A stretch of DNA of 46,135 bases from Mucidula mucida (lineage: Eukaryota; Basidiomycota; Agaricomycetes; Agaricales; Physalacriaceae). This document shows positions 1-12,412 of the stretch, piece by piece (the stretch's first letter is position 1; every line of letters begins with the position of its first letter). Both the position numbers and the translations under genes were made by a program. The notes under the pieces are model-generated. The model was not told where the DNA came from, made no database searches, and saw only the letters and a list, made by a program, of their open reading frames with translations. The DNA is taken from assembly GCA_015501055.1 (NCBI GenBank), contig JADNYV010000275.1:1-46135 (forward strand), written 5' to 3'.

Positions 1-698
1 ATATGGCGATTCATAAACAGTATCAAGTAGAAAAGGGAATGGTCGCGGTCTGTCACCGCAAGGTTGACGATGGTAGGGCATGTGAGTGCGCTGGTGGTAA
101 TCTGAGCAGAGGACGAAGCACCCGTAGGGGTGGATACCATTGCCACATTCGTCAACTCGAGCAGTCGAGGGCATGCGCATAGGAAGTAGTATAGCTCCGT
201 CACGGCATCACCAGCCCAGCACGAGCGGTGTATGGAAAGCTTGGCCAAGAAGTCGGTGGACGGCGGCAAGATACCGCGAACGCTTGTCTCGGAAATGGAG
301 TTTGGGGAGCAATCAAAACCATTGAGATACGCTTTCTGCACATTCGGCATACGGCGCGCGAGCTCTGGGACCATTGGCGACAACGGTACACCATCGCCCG
401 GTTTCAAGGACGGCGGAGGCGTGAACGTGGCGATACGCCAAACAGGCTCAGGCGAAACGCCAGACGTTCCAGATCGATATTTGACTCTGGATACGAATCT
501 CCCTGTGCCAGCGTGGGCGCTGAGGTGATCGTAGAACAGACGAAGTCGTTTGGATATGGACGTTGCGATACAGGTAGGTGCGACAACGCTCTCCGAAGAC
601 ACGAGCGGTTCTCCACAGAATGAGTAATGAGGTTTTGTCGTAGCGAGGGCATCAACTGCATGGTCGATGAGCTCTTGAGGAAATTCTGCCACGGGCAT
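1..698 (-). pseudogene. F-box/LRR-like protein, frameshifted, cut by window edge
   Basis: The ATG at 698 opens an F-box-like start (FPQELIDHAVDAL). At about 645 the sensible reading jumps frame, continuing as RTARVFGERCRTYLYRNVHI, the usual end of a basidiomycete F-box ('R.FL.RCR.YLYR.V'). It jumps back between about 520 and 450 into a leucine-rich stretch (MPNVQKAYLNGFDCSPNSIS) that stays open to base 1. Intact relatives would be SCF ubiquitin-ligase adaptors of about 400-500 residues. No GT..AG intron of fungal size explains the jumps, so I call a pseudogene, although base-calling errors are possible. The 3' end lies outside the window. Confidence 0.6.
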
Positions 699-2386
699 GG
701 CGAAAAAGTCTTGATGATCTAGCGTGAGTCGGTGAAAGGCTGCCTCGCGACAAGGTGGCAACAACGTACGGGCTGGTGGTTATGACAAGGTCGTAGTGTG
801 AGAATTGTCAGGCGATGAAGCGGAAAAGGTGCTAGGATATTACGACCGTGAGTAACGTATCGGCTCCCATTCAATAGAGGTGCTGCGAAGAAGACAAACA
901 CATCCAGACGTCGAAGCAAGCGAACCTGAGCGCAAACATTGAAGAAGACGCCACCATCAGATTCTCCTAGAGAACATCCTATCATACACGGCACGATGGC
1001 GAGAAGGGGGATCCCAAGTCCTAGTGTTCACACCACGCCGGCGATCTAGACTTAATTAATCCACGGCATGACCCAAGAGTAATGGATGGTATGTTGGACC
1101 TTCAACATTGTCAGTGATACAGCAAGGCCTGTATCAATCTGAGTCCAGCTCTGCGCGCGTCGATATGATGCATGAGCACTGCGAGATAACGACATCGTGC
1201 GTAACTGTCTTAGTTCAAATTGCCGCCAAAGATGGATGTCAACGAATTCGTCTGGTGACGGGGGCACTGGGAGGCGCGCCGCGTAATTGAAATGCGGAGA
1301 ACGAACCGAAGTCTTGTCGGTGAGGTGATACAGGGAAGGAGAGAGTAGATGCTGTAAATCGCGAATGCGTCGCCCTGGAGGATGAAGATCTTCGAGGCGC
1401 GAGGGCTTTGACGAGACAGGGCAGTGTTTTGAAAACATACCGCTGTAGTATCTGTGCGTCAATTGGTTATGCTATTTGGAGCTTCTTCAGGGGTGAATGC
1501 AAGTTTTGTCAGGAGCGAAAATGATCCAATACCGTCGCATAGTAGGAGGAGTAGGAGCTCAAAATATGCCCATCTGTAGCAATTATGACCCAACGCTTTG
1601 GTGCAAGAGACGTCCGATCCATAATGTCGCTCGTCGCCAATACCTAGTATCTCCGGTTCTTCACGTCATAAGACCAACTTGAAGCGCGAGGTAGGAGACA
1701 GATATTCGTGGTATAGACAAGATGTTCAAAGATGCCGGAGGTTGTAGCGCTTGTTTTGGGGGTAGTTCTATACAAATTCCATTCCAAGCTTTTATGCCAT
1801 AAAAAAACTTGAGAACTGACAAACTGGATTGTCCCAACCAATCCATGCCGTTCCTGTTCGTTGTCCGGGCTGATAAAAGGAATCTAAGCAGGCCTCGATA
1901 GTCGACAGTCGAGTTCGTTGTTCCAGACGTGCGCTGATGCCGGACGATTATGACATGACGGCTGGACAGCGGCGTTAAGGGTACATAGGCCGGTGTCACC
2001 ATAGTCAGCCGTAGTTTTAGCGTTGAGATGAAGGGGTGCGCGTTGAAACCTGGGACGCGAGACAATGGTGGTTGCTGATCAAGTTGTGCTGCGTCACGTG
2101 GTCTAGTCTGCAAAAACAAAATCGATACTGACGTTCTGTACAATCGTATCTACACTGGACTGAGATGATAAAAAGATGGGAATTACAGCAGAATACAGAA
2201 TGATATATCACAACATTACAAGAAAATGCGCCACGCTATCGTAAAGATGGCTACATACATTCATACAGAGTACAAACTACGATGCTGTCCACAATGAATA
2301 CAAGAAGTGTCCGGAGGTAATAGTGTGTAATACAAGTGCCATACAAATTGCAAAGATACCAGTCCTTTGGGCCTTTCATGAACTAA
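699..2386. other. No intact gene; possible membrane-protein remnant
   Basis: I see no intact gene between the F-box pseudogene and the next F-box gene. Reading frames are short and broken. The minus strand of about 1052-2143 carries weak matches to a membrane-protein family and is listed separately. Confidence 0.5.
1052..2143 (-). pseudogene. Possible DUF6534-like membrane protein remnant
   Basis: Four short motifs in different minus-strand frames appear in the order expected for DUF6534 proteins of Agaricomycetes: ADYGDTGL near 2000 (family: T-[ND]-YG), TIQFVSSQVFLWH near 1830 (family: an aromatic 'Q.FF.WRI' helix), THDVVISQCSCII near 1190 (family: 'sD..ita.lc..L') and QIDTGLAVSLTML near 1130 (family: 'tInTGlltsl'). 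Each is weak alone. The order and spacing are the main support. Frames are not continuous, so the copy would be dead. It could also be chance. Confidence 0.28.
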
Positions 2387-4110
2387 TCAATATGTCGCAG
2401 CGCTGTCCATCCCGTCAGAGTCATCAGAGCCATAGTCTGACCCATGCACAGAGTCTTCCTCATCCGAGAAATCGTCTCTCATCGTTACGCCACACTCCAC
2501 CTTCAACGTCTTACAGATCTCCTCCCAACGCTGATCCTCCTCACAATACAGCCAACGCGGAACACAGACTTTCTCCAAAAAGAATCGCGCCGCATTTGGA
2601 CTAGGGTGACTAGATGGCACGAGCGCGTTCCCCGTCGTCTTGGCGTTGGAATCCGCTGGATTCGCGCGCCTCGATTCCAGCATATCAAATACTTTTGCCC
2701 AATCCTCGGACAGTATGTCATCGCAAAAACATCCGCTGAAGTCGAATATACGTAGGCGTGGCAGTCTTGCCGACGTTGAGGTTATCGTCAACCCAGATAT
2801 GAACTTGACAGTTATTCCAGCGTCGACAATGCTGAAGTCCTCGACGAGCGGCGCATGGGAGAGGAAATGTAGAATGTTCCCGCTACTGTTAGAGTTGCAG
2901 CTCATAGCGCATGCAATATGTAGCTTGGTCAACCTGTCTGCTAGGCGGAAAATGGGGAAACGATGCGGCCGTCCGCGAGCGGAAGGAAAAGTAAACCTGA
3001 GCTCAGACAACTCGGGTATATCCAGCGCGGCGCAAAAGGCTTTCAAGCTCTTGATATGAGCTTCCAGATCCTCCTGTATCGACAGACAGGCAAGTTTTGG
3101 AAGAGACGCTTTGACGGCGCGCATGGGCATATCGCCCTCACCTACAAACACCGCGAGATCCTCTATATTGGACATCTTCTGGAGGTGCCAGAATGCATCG
3201 AAGTCAACTGCCGGAAAGTCGACAACTTTGCGGAGGCCAGTCCAAGGAAGTGCGAAATGCTCAAACAACTGCCATGGCACTTGCGCATCCACCTCCAACA
3301 CACGAAGGTTCGGTGCGTTTGTCGTGTCGAAGACGGCCAATCATCTCCCTCGTCGCTTTCCTCTTCGACATCCAGGATGACTAGGTGCTCGAGGGAAGAG
3401 AAGATATTGCCGGACAGACATTGCAGCGTCGAGCGCGGGAGATCTATGGATAGGTGCTTCCACCGCGGAAGTGATACTTCTAATACTGGAAAGATTGGGT
3501 GATTCGCGATGTCGTGTGTACTGCTCAAATGGAAAAATAACGGCAAGCCTTTGGACTGTTCGATGAACAGCGTCATCTTGTATGCCAGTTGGCGGGGAGT
3601 GATATGGGCTCCGTGGTCATCAATATCTAACTCGAGGTATGTCCATAGCTGGGGCGAGGACAAGACGATATCGCGCCATCGACGGCATACGAACGATAAC
3701 GTCCAGGGGGCTAAAGCTGGGTCAAGCGACGTGACTTCGCCTTCTGACAGAGCAGTGTCCCATGTCGGTACGCAGTACGAGAAGATGGTCATCATGAGCG
3801 TATTTGGAAGAGCGCGCATAGGGTGGACAAGCGATCGCGCGTCTGCGAGATCGGCTTCCGCTTGGCTACGCGCTTGGAGGAGACGCTCCAGTAATTGCTC
3901 GACTTGAAAAATCCTCTCGTTCAAGGCGTAGATAATATCCGGCGACTTGTCTACGATGAGGTGAAAATCTCCAAGCTCCTCGTGCATAATTGGATGGTTG
4001 CGACGAAGTAGTTCTTCAACACGGGGAGCACGCCCGTGCTGGGGCTCCTGTAGTCCAACGGCAAGCGGTGCACATGTAGGGCATGTCCAAACGCCAGGGT
4101 TATACGGCAT
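2387..4110 (-). CDS. F-box protein, one frame break
   Basis: The ATG at 4110 starts a protein with CPTC near its N-terminus, a coiled coil (about residues 65-95, with VEQLLERLLQARSQAEADL), then an F-box (MRALPNTLMMTIFSYCV; WTLSFVCRRWRDIVLSSPQ) and a long leucine-rich region ending in an acidic tail. The coiled coil before the F-box, with the 'HP.R.LP...M..IF..C' entry, is standard for Agaricomycete F-box proteins, presumed SCF substrate adaptors. At about 3341 the reading must shift by one base to continue (DVEEESDEGD into LAVFDTTNAPNLRVLEV). No intron fits, since the nearby GT..AG pairs are far too short. Both halves are long and otherwise clean (about 255 and 317 residues). The break may be a recent mutation or a consensus error. 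Confidence 0.75.
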
Positions 4111-5193
4111 TTAAGCTGCAAAGGCGAGTCAGGAGATAATACTTAGTTTGAACAGAAAACTCACCAAATTGAGATATGATATTACAGGGCAAGATGAGCA
4201 TCTGTTAGACAGAGGTTTTCATTCAGTAATTGCATTAGCATGAGTTGTAGTGGAACAGAGCTCCATTCACCTTCTTTTTCGCAAACAACATGAAGGTAAG
4301 AGGCAGAGGGGGCTGAATTGATGACGCGCATCCGGAGCTTCGGGCCGGTATCCGCACCTTTTACTTTGACCACAAGCAGACCACAACCTCAAAGAATCAA
4401 AACTCTCTCATGTTAGGCCTGGAAATCTCGATGATGCCGTTGCTCACTAGTTATCTGAAATCTGATCTCCGTTTTGTCTTGTTGTTTGGATCGGAGACGG
4501 ACTTCCAACACGGACCACCCTCAGGCGCCGCTGGATTGGTTGGAATCGAACGAAGAGCACTTACCCTACCATCAGCGTACTTCAATGGACTCGGCCGCAA
4601 TAACAAAGGAGACTAAAAACTAGTGAACTGGGATGAAATAAACCTGTTTGGCATTTTGATTTTTTTCCAAATCTTGGCTCATATGCATAGAACCAGTCTA
4701 ATTTACTCTTCATGAAAACCTTCTGCACTATGCCCTATGGTTCACTCCCAAATACTGGTCTTGCTCTCCTAGACCCCGAGTTGGTTGCATTTGTTTTCAG
4801 GCAGAAGCAATCGTTCCAAGCCCTGATGTAGTGACGACACGGACTAACAGCCTTGACCTAGTCAGCACTCCGTCTGGCACACCCGTGATACGGTCTCCTT
4901 GTCTGTTGAATCTGTACACATTTCGCGAAATGGGTCTCCGAAACACGCTTGAGAACAACAACACGTGTCGGACTCGCTCTTTCCATTGCACCGCCACATA
5001 AAGAGGCGAGTCCGAGCAGACAATCTGCTGCGATCATACGCGGATGTTACTTCCTTCATGTCCCGCCGGACGCGTTCCTCCAGTTCATTGTCCGATGACC
5101 TAAACACATTTCGCGATGGTATGCTTAAAGTAATGAAACGAGGGACAGTGATTCCATATTCCACGCATCTTCCTTTCACTCACGACATCCGAC
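4111..5193. other. Intergenic, nothing recognised
   Basis: Only short unconvincing frames are present. This stretch lies upstream of both the F-box gene (minus) and the RTA1-like gene (plus), so it probably holds their promoters, but I see no motif I would name. Confidence 0.5.
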
Positions 5194-6357
5194 ATGGACT
5201 TCAGCCACCATCCCGAGATCCGCGACGTCGTTCTCCAAGCCGACTCCAAACTCTCATATGTCCCCGGTATCGCAGCTAACGCCAGCACGGCAGCGCTCTA
5301 CGCCCTTCTGGCTATCGGGCACCTCGTGTGGGCGCTTCGCACGAAGCAGACTCGATGGGGCTTCTTGCTTCCCTTTGCCGAGATCCACGCCACGGCGGGC
5401 TTCGCGCTACGCATAATCCTCCGGAATAACCAGAGGTCGTCAATGCTCATCATCGCGGCTGAGCTGTTGGTGATCATGCCCGCCGCTGGGTTCATGGCGT
5501 TCAACTACTTGGTGTATGGGAAGCTCATCGCTACCGTTGATACGGCGATGGACTCGAACGAGGGCTTATTCCGGAGATCTCGGTATACGCTTGTACCTTC
5601 AACGTTGGCGGTGAAGGCGTTGTTGGCCACGGCTGTTGTTGCGGTTTTAATTCAGGTACGCATCTGAGGTCGCGTTTCTTCTTGTCTCTTGTCTAATGAT
5701 ACTAGTAGACTGGTGCTGGCGGACTTCTTTCTTCGGACAAACAGAATATGAAGAACTTGGGCAACACCTTACTCCTCGTGAGCGTCATTGAACAGGCCGG
5801 TGAGTTGTCTTTTCTTCTCTTCTTCGCGTTCTAAAGCAATGACTGACGGCTCTTTTAGTCTCGTACGGAATATTCATACTCATCGTCATCTCGAGCCTAG
5901 TCCTTGTCCTGAGACGTTGCTCCGCCTTCTCGTGGAGCTACAAAAACCCGCTCATGATGGTGTTCGTGCTTATGCTTGGATCGAGTTTGAACGTCATGGT
6001 CAGTCCATGACATCCGGTCCTTCCTGAATCTCTTTAATCTTGGACCTCCACAGATTCGCACTGCTTTCCGCATCATCCAGTACTCTGGTGGACGCAACGG
6101 AAAACTCTCCACGACTGAATGTGAGTTGGCATCTCTGTCTACGTTTTGGGCGGTAAATAACCTCGTTTCATGAAGACTACATAATCGCATTTGATGCTGT
6201 TGTTCTTGCGGCGGCTAATGCGCATTGGCTCGCGTACTGGCCCATTGAACGCCTGGACAGGCTGCGACTCCCTGGGTCGGTCCCCCCGTCGTCGTCTTTT
6301 CAGTTGGGAGCGGTGAAGAGCACTTCCGAGCAGTCTTCCAATCCTAGTCGTTATTGA
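5194..6357 (+). CDS. RTA1-like seven-helix membrane protein
   Basis: Five exons (5194-5655, 5709-5799, 5859-5998, 6054-6120, 6176-6357) with GT..AG introns of 53-59 nt join to 942 nt, an intact 313-residue protein. Family signs: Y-x-P followed by a first helix (LSYVPGIAANASTAALYAL), the glycine-rich TGAGGLLSS opening exon 2, and IRTAFRIIQYSGGRNGKL then a TTEYY segment, matching the RTA1 signature 'iRs.yR.iE...G..g.l...E'. RTA1/RTM1 proteins are fungal multi-spanning membrane proteins linked to lipid translocation and resistance to toxic lipids or sterol inhibitors. The substrate here is unknown. The length is normal for the family, and the tail after the last helix is serine-rich. The Met at 5194 gives the expected short lumenal N-terminus before helix 1. 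Confidence 0.88.
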
Positions 6358-6903
6358 GTGTGGACGGAGCACCGTGCTGACGAGTGGGGTGTGTTTGGAG
6401 TTGGCTCGAAGGAAATCGGTGGCTAACAGCCATGGACGATTTGTGTCGGGTAGAGTGATCATGTATTTTGTTAGGTCTATTTGGTATCCCTCATTTACTT
6501 ATTTATTGTACTTCCTTGGACACTCATTACATTGTATACTACTATAACTGATAGACCGTGCTTTAGCTAGAATCAATCGGGAATGCTCCTCCCTAGATTG
6601 ACATGACTGATATCGTTCGCGTCTTACTGGTGTGAAAGGATGTCTTCTGGAACAATCGTTTGGCTCGAGATGTGGAGAACTGAAGTCAAAGAGGGCACGT
6701 CGGCGCGCTTGGCGTTCGGAAAAGGCTGAAGACGAAGACGTACTCCGGCAAGCCGGTGAGGAACTCCTACTATAGAGGATACCAGGGAAGAAATCGTGAT
6801 AAAGAGTGACGAAAAAAAGCAACACGACTGTAATGCAAATATACCGGCTCGCAGCAGGACCGAATGTAGCTGTGATATATCCACAGCGCTAAACCATGTG
6901 GTA

Positions 6904-9088
6904 TCATGGCGCTCGAGCTGCTTTACGTCGTCTAACATCATCCTCACCAATAATATCATCCTTATCCACGTACTCCCCCTCCATGAACCGCTTCAATCGC
7001 TCTTGCTCGGCCTCGTAATCCTGAGGCTTGCCTCTCAAACTGCTTCGGTCAAAATCTGTAAACCGCACCCGTCCCGAATCGTCCTCCATTATGTTCCACG
7101 AGCGTACGTCGCGATGCAAGACGCCGGCTTCATGAATCGCCGTCAGGATAGATTTCAACTCGACGCTGAATATGATTCAGTCACTACATGGAGGTCGAAG
7201 TGTCGGACACATACCGCGCCTTGGGTGAGAGCTCGACTTTCCGATCGCTGTCCATCCGTTGTCCGAGAGGACTACCGGCGTCAGATAGCATCAGAACGCG
7301 TAGATCTGTATGGAGACCCCGGCGGTAGGAAAGTAGACTTGGTATACCAGAAACACCTGCGTCCTGCAAATGTTTGTAAATGTGAGCCTCGTGCTGGAGA
7401 CGCCGGGCGCGCGCTCCAGTAGGAGCTATTTTGAGAACGAATGGTCGATGCGTGAAGTCGTTTTCAGCCGCCTTCGCAACCTTTTTCTTTGAAGGTTTGG
7501 GCGAGGCTTTCGGCATTCTAGATTCCATGATAGCCTTATACACGTCGCCGACAGCGCCCGCGCCAACGCGCTTATATGCAATAATGCTGAGATACTCCGT
7601 GGGTCCATAATGAGTTTTGTGCTCGGCATCGGGTTTGAAAAGAAGGAGCGGTGCCGGTGAATCCAAGTCCTCGAAGCGAAAGAATATTGCTAGGACAGGG
7701 AATTTATCAATGTAGGCAGTCATTGTCTGGCAGCACAAGTAAGTTATCTACAAAGGAAACGAACTCTCAAGCCTACTTTATCAATTGACGCCAAATTCTC
7801 GGTACTATCGTGAGGCTTCGACCGTTTTGATGGGCGCCTGGGTTCGTCGAAGGTGGATTTTCTCTTGGTCAAAAGGGAGCTTTCAATGAGAGGAAGTCTC
7901 TGAACCGCATCCGCAATAGCAAAGACATGAAACGCCGTCCACAGACCACCGTATGCTGGATCCTTGCATGAACGTATGTCGATGAGAGACGACAGAAACA
8001 GAGTTTGACGCTCGCGATGGCGAATGCCTATCCGAACGTAGTTTCCGCAATCAAATACGACGAATGTCGCATCAACCTTGACGGCTGTAACCCAAGCCTG
8101 CGAATTATTCCTAAAATGTAGCTCCAATACAACGAGTTTGGCAGACCTTTTGAATGTAGTCCTCACATGTCGGCGTGTACTCGACGCCTTCATCCCTGGA
8201 ACGTGCAACGACGCTGAGCTCCTCAGATACCGGAATCTGTTCTGAAGCACCGTGGCCGCGCCCTCGACGACTACGTCGCGGTCCCTCTTCCTTTGGTAAT
8301 GCACAAGGAACATCCAAGGCATCCGGAGGTGGCGACCGCGACCGCGGACGCGAAGCGCCAGCATATTCGCAATCCAAACGCCAAGGAAACTTCTTACCAT
8401 GCAGACGCGACATATCCTCCAATATCGGCAATGCGTCAGTGCAGAGAATCATCGACGATGTCAGCTGCCTCGTATGCCTGTGCAGACGCTCAATCATCTC
8501 CCGATTCCTTGGAGTAAATCGCCTGAATTCTTCCGGAAGAGGATGCCTCACATACAGAGCGATGTTTTGCGACCCATACAGCTCGTCAATTATATACGGC
8601 TTTCTGTCCCAAGGAGCGCCTGACCAGGACAGTGCGCCGCTCAAGCGCGGCTGACTGGGGTGAACAACAAGTTTGCTCGCAATCTGCGCTAAGGGCACTT
8701 CGATGCCATCTTGTCGCCTATTGCTAATCGACATCGCATCTGCGCCTGTGTTTGTGCCATAAGGAAGGGATCCGTCGATCTGGAACAAGGAGTCACCCCG
8801 CGTGTCGAGGGCGTCGGAATATGATTCCAGTAAACCATCAAATAGCTCGACATGCATAGAGGGAAGCACTTCCACACGCTTTAGTGTAAGACCTCCGCAT
8901 AGGTGCGTGTCTAGATAGTGCAAAGGCGCGCTTGGGACGGGGACAGGTTGACCCCGTCGCCGTACTAGAGGCGGTGGGCTGAAATCAAAGAATTTTTTGC
9001 GATTGGTGTGAGCGCCGGGCTCGGGGAAGGAAGAGATCGCAGAGGAACGTGAGGCAGAGCGAGAAGCGTGCGACATCTCTCCCGACAT
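6904..9088 (-). CDS. Fungal-type protein kinase-like protein, intact
   Basis: Four exons (9088-8147, 8097-7777, 7726-7215, 7165-6904) with introns of 49-50 nt join to 2037 nt, giving 678 residues. The N-terminal half is a family-specific module, including FDCGNYVRIGIRHR then QTLFLSSLID. The C-terminal half is a kinase fold: glycine loop GAGAVGDVY (about 476-484), ATP lysine in FVLKIA (about 520), HRD motif VLHRDVRSWN (D about 611, N about 616) and DFD replacing DFG (FTDFDRSS, about 629-631). It resembles the Agaricomycete kinase-like families (FunK1 or relatives). Substrate and pathway are unknown. The start at 9088 is chosen because the paralogue at 22728 begins shortly before the same KKxFxFxPPP motif. 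The ORF could open further upstream at 9289, but that extension has no family support. An acidic, basic-ending tail follows the kinase domain. Confidence 0.85.
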
Positions 9089-9606
9089 GCCACTACTATA
9101 CACCGAGAAGAAGAGAACTAAACATGACGTGTAGATCACATGATATACGGGAAGCTTCGGACCGACCGTGGCTGTGTAAGGTTGCAAATATTCATCTGTC
9201 TCGCCAGCGATCTCTTCGTCCCTGGTCGTTCCTAGCGGATAGCCCAGAACAGCAACGGAACGCGGACCTTCGATACAATTGCGTTTCATGTTTCTGTACT
9301 TATCTATCTCCTGAACCGCACCGGGTGCGCCTGTTATTGTTCTATATCCTCATGTGTCCGCTGTGTGTCCACGTTCACACGCCAATGTGTGTTCTTGTTC
9401 CCATAGCGGACAATAGCTGTTGATGGCGCTTACCCAATTCCCCTTTCGTCCTTCTTGTTCGAAAAGGCCTTAAATATCAACCTCGGCCGGTGCAATTGCT
9501 CAGTGCAACTTAGTACCCCCCCCTCCTCTACGCCACTCAGTACGCATTTGATACACGTTGACTGCTGTGGCACTAACGAAACTGCTAGTTATCGTCACTA
9601 TCCATC
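9089..9606. promoter_or_regulatory. Divergent intergenic between two kinase paralogues
   Basis: About 518 bp separate the start codons of two divergently transcribed members of one family. The stretch must hold both promoters. An AT-rich TTAAATATC lies near 9471 and a C-run near 9513. I cannot identify specific factor sites. Confidence 0.4.
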
Positions 9607-12094
9607 ATGTCGCATCCTCACTCGCCGAGCCATGACGAAGTTCGTATACAGACGATTCGCCAGATCATTCAGATCAAGTTTCCCCGCATTCACAGTAGCG
9701 ATGACGTACTAGTTTCGACAACGTCGCGTAGTATTGGTCCTGCTCTGAGTCCGACACCCATTGGCCCAGGCTCTAAGCGAAGCTGGCAGCAAGCCAGCAC
9801 GGTGGAGAATGATAAATCCGAGCACCCCTTCTATCGAGAACTCGTCGCCTGGCAGGATCCAATGCCAGGCTATTTCCTTATGCATCTTCCCGCGCGATTA
9901 CGCCTCAACGGCGTCAAATCGTTCGACAATCTTCCCTTCCTTCTTTTCGAAAAGATCCACGCATTTCCCAGTGGCCTTGATCTCCCAATCCCTCCCACCA
10001 GCCGATACGCGTCGGAAACACGACTTGGACGGTTATTCGACTGGGAAGACTTGCACGACCCCTCTAAAGCAGTCGAGACTACCCTCGATCTCCGAAAAGC
10101 GCACCTTTATCAGGGCCAGCTGATAGCAGCCTGTGCGTCCGCTGTCGCTGCAAACCCTGAGTATTTCACGGACAGTGTCGATTTCCTCACGTCCACAGAC
10201 ACCTCGCGGACGATCCATCCTGGGTCCGGGGAAGTCTGCGCTGCAGAATACCTCACCTTGAATCCCGACCTACCGGGCATTCGAGCCTCCACTAAGCGTA
10301 AGCTTCAGGCTCATTATGAAGCCATCGAACACTTCGGGTTGTCATCTCTTCAGGCGACACACATTCAACCCATTTGCGCACCTCTGAATGCCGACTTTCC
10401 ACTTTCTGCCGTTGTGCAGTTCGCTCAGGAGCAGTTGCCGCTCGAATCCTTCATCTGTCAAGGGCGTGACGATGACGCAGTTCATTCCTGTCGCTCGGAT
10501 CATTGCACCGGCAGAGTTCTCGATTCCCCGTGCCATTCACAACATCTGGACGACCAACTGGCATCGACAGTGACCTCGCTTCGGATCTGATTAGCCAGGC
10601 CCAGGTGACCAGACTCCCGTCACGGAGGCCACTTAACAGAGGCGAGATGATCACGGTATCGTTATTTCTACATCACGTGAGTTTACGCTTTCCCTTCATT
10701 ACCATGATGTCTGAATCAAGATTGAGGTATGGGGAGTTGCCCTGGCGGCAGACGCCACGTTCATTACGGTTAGTGGCGTTAACGAGGAGATGATGTTTAT
10801 CCGCCATCGGGCCTCGCAGACATTATTGCTGTCTAACGTCCTTACCGTCCATCGTGATCCTCTGTCGACTGAGACTCGGCCTCATCTTGCTGTTCATCTC
10901 GGCGAGGCCGTGTATGCGCACGAGGATGCATTATCGCGAGCCACCATCTTAGAAATACACAGACGAGCAGGCACCCTCCCTGCCTCTTTCCGATATCCTT
11001 TCCAGAATGACATAGACCTCTTGAACTCCGAATTGGCCTTCAACGAGCTGTCGCGTTCCTACGAGCTCTCCATCGGAAAGTTCCTCCCACCTAATCTGTC
11101 TGTTCGTATCCTTCGCCTTCGTGATAATGCGAATTCTAACGCTTTTGATTTCAGAGACCGGAATACTCGTACGAAAGCAACAAAGTCTTGTTCAATCGTG
11201 CGACGGAACTTCGGATCCATTGGGATGACGACGACGCCTCCATGCTTCATTTCATCTTCGATGACTTCAAATCCCCAATGACTTTGCCCGCTGTCACTGG
11301 TATGGCGTCGAATAGCTCCACCGTCTCCGTCCTCGACGTGAAAATCCATTGTTTCAAACAACATTCACGGCGCGTATTCCTATGCCACTTCATTGACGCA
11401 AACAAGAAGCCATACGGGAGACCTCTGGTTATGAAGCTTGCCTGGTCGCCTATTCTGGAGGAGTATGAAGAGGTCATCGAGTTTTCGAGGGTGGTAGAGA
11501 CCCCTGAAATCGACCACGAATTCGAAACGTTGGAGCGGTTAGCTGATGGCGATCCAGACGTGGCTTGTAGGGTACCGAAGCCTTACGGACACTTTTCTGG
11601 CGATGTCAAGATCATCGAGCAACCTTACAAATTTTCTGCGTACTTCGTGGAGGACTGCGCGGGTTGCTACCCTATCGGCATTGCGGACGAGATAGATGCT
11701 GACTTGTGGTATGTGATGCATATTCGGGTCGCCATTTGTCGCTCACTCGTTTAATACTAGCATCACTGTTACTAACTGGTTGAAGGCCGTGCATACTCCA
11801 CTCGGAGGGCACCTTTTACATAACAACCTCTCGAGAGAAAACATATTATTCAAGCCTTCCGATCCCACCTGTTTCTATGTCGTAGGGTGGCAAAAGGCGT
11901 CGACTATGGAAGCCACGGGAGAAGAAGAATGCGTGGAGTGGGAGGATGAATTGCTGAAAGACCTGCTCGCGTTGAAGAAACATCATGTATACGACAAGCG
12001 AGCAAGGCACGACTCAGAGGACGAGGACGTTGAAGATGCGCACAGTCAGATCGAGTCAATCTCTAACGAATATGAAGACGTGTACTATGACTAA
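9607..12094 (+). pseudogene. Kinase-like paralogue with degenerate catalytic motifs
   Basis: It opens at 9607 (MSHPHSPSHDEVRIQTIRQI) and stays open to about 10450. The best reading then changes frame twice, near 10450-10510 and 10540-10560, without a usable intron, before normal introns at about 10678-10723, 11101-11151 and 11709-11760. The middle module matches its neighbours (LAADATFITVSGVNEEMMFI, then RHRASQTLLLSNVL against RHRERQTLFLSSLI). In the kinase region a lysine is kept (PLVMKLAW), but HRD is HNNLSRENI, so the catalytic Asp is Asn, and DFG is replaced by VVGW. An acidic tail ends at 12094. If expressed it would be a pseudokinase. The frame changes favour a decaying gene, but sequence error cannot be excluded. 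Confidence 0.6.
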
Positions 12095-12412
12095 TGATAC
12101 ATAGAATGTAAAGTAGTGATACACATTACAATGGAAACGGGCAGCGTTTAGTGCACCATCTCTGAGCTCTCACTCGTTTCTCACCGATACACCGTATACC
12201 GCTAACACGAACATAGAGAGTTCAAGAACTGGTATGTCCCTTGTACATCTGCTTCTACAGACTAAGAACTTCTAGCACTGCTCTAAGAAGATACAAAGAC
12301 GATATCGATTTTGCAGCGTAATCGTACCAAAGTCCTCTCCTACAAATACTGTCATGAACTTGAAACATACATATAAATCGACCAAGCATTGTACAAGTCC
12401 AATGCCTCCAAA

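Noticed and set aside
3330..3350. Programmed frameshift in the F-box gene at 3341
   Set aside because: No slippery heptamer or downstream structure is apparent, and similar breaks occur in other genes here. Mutation or error is simpler.
4530..4600. A GGAATCGAAC stretch resembling a tRNA T-arm on the reverse strand
   Set aside because: No paired T stem, no acceptor stem and no anticodon arm could be drawn.
6796..7422. A 208-residue plus-strand frame opposite the kinase gene
   Set aside because: It lies antisense to conserved kinase exons, matches no family and its residues follow from the coding strand.
8175..8654. Plus-strand frame of 159 residues rich in Arg and Ser
   Set aside because: Antisense shadow of the first kinase exon.
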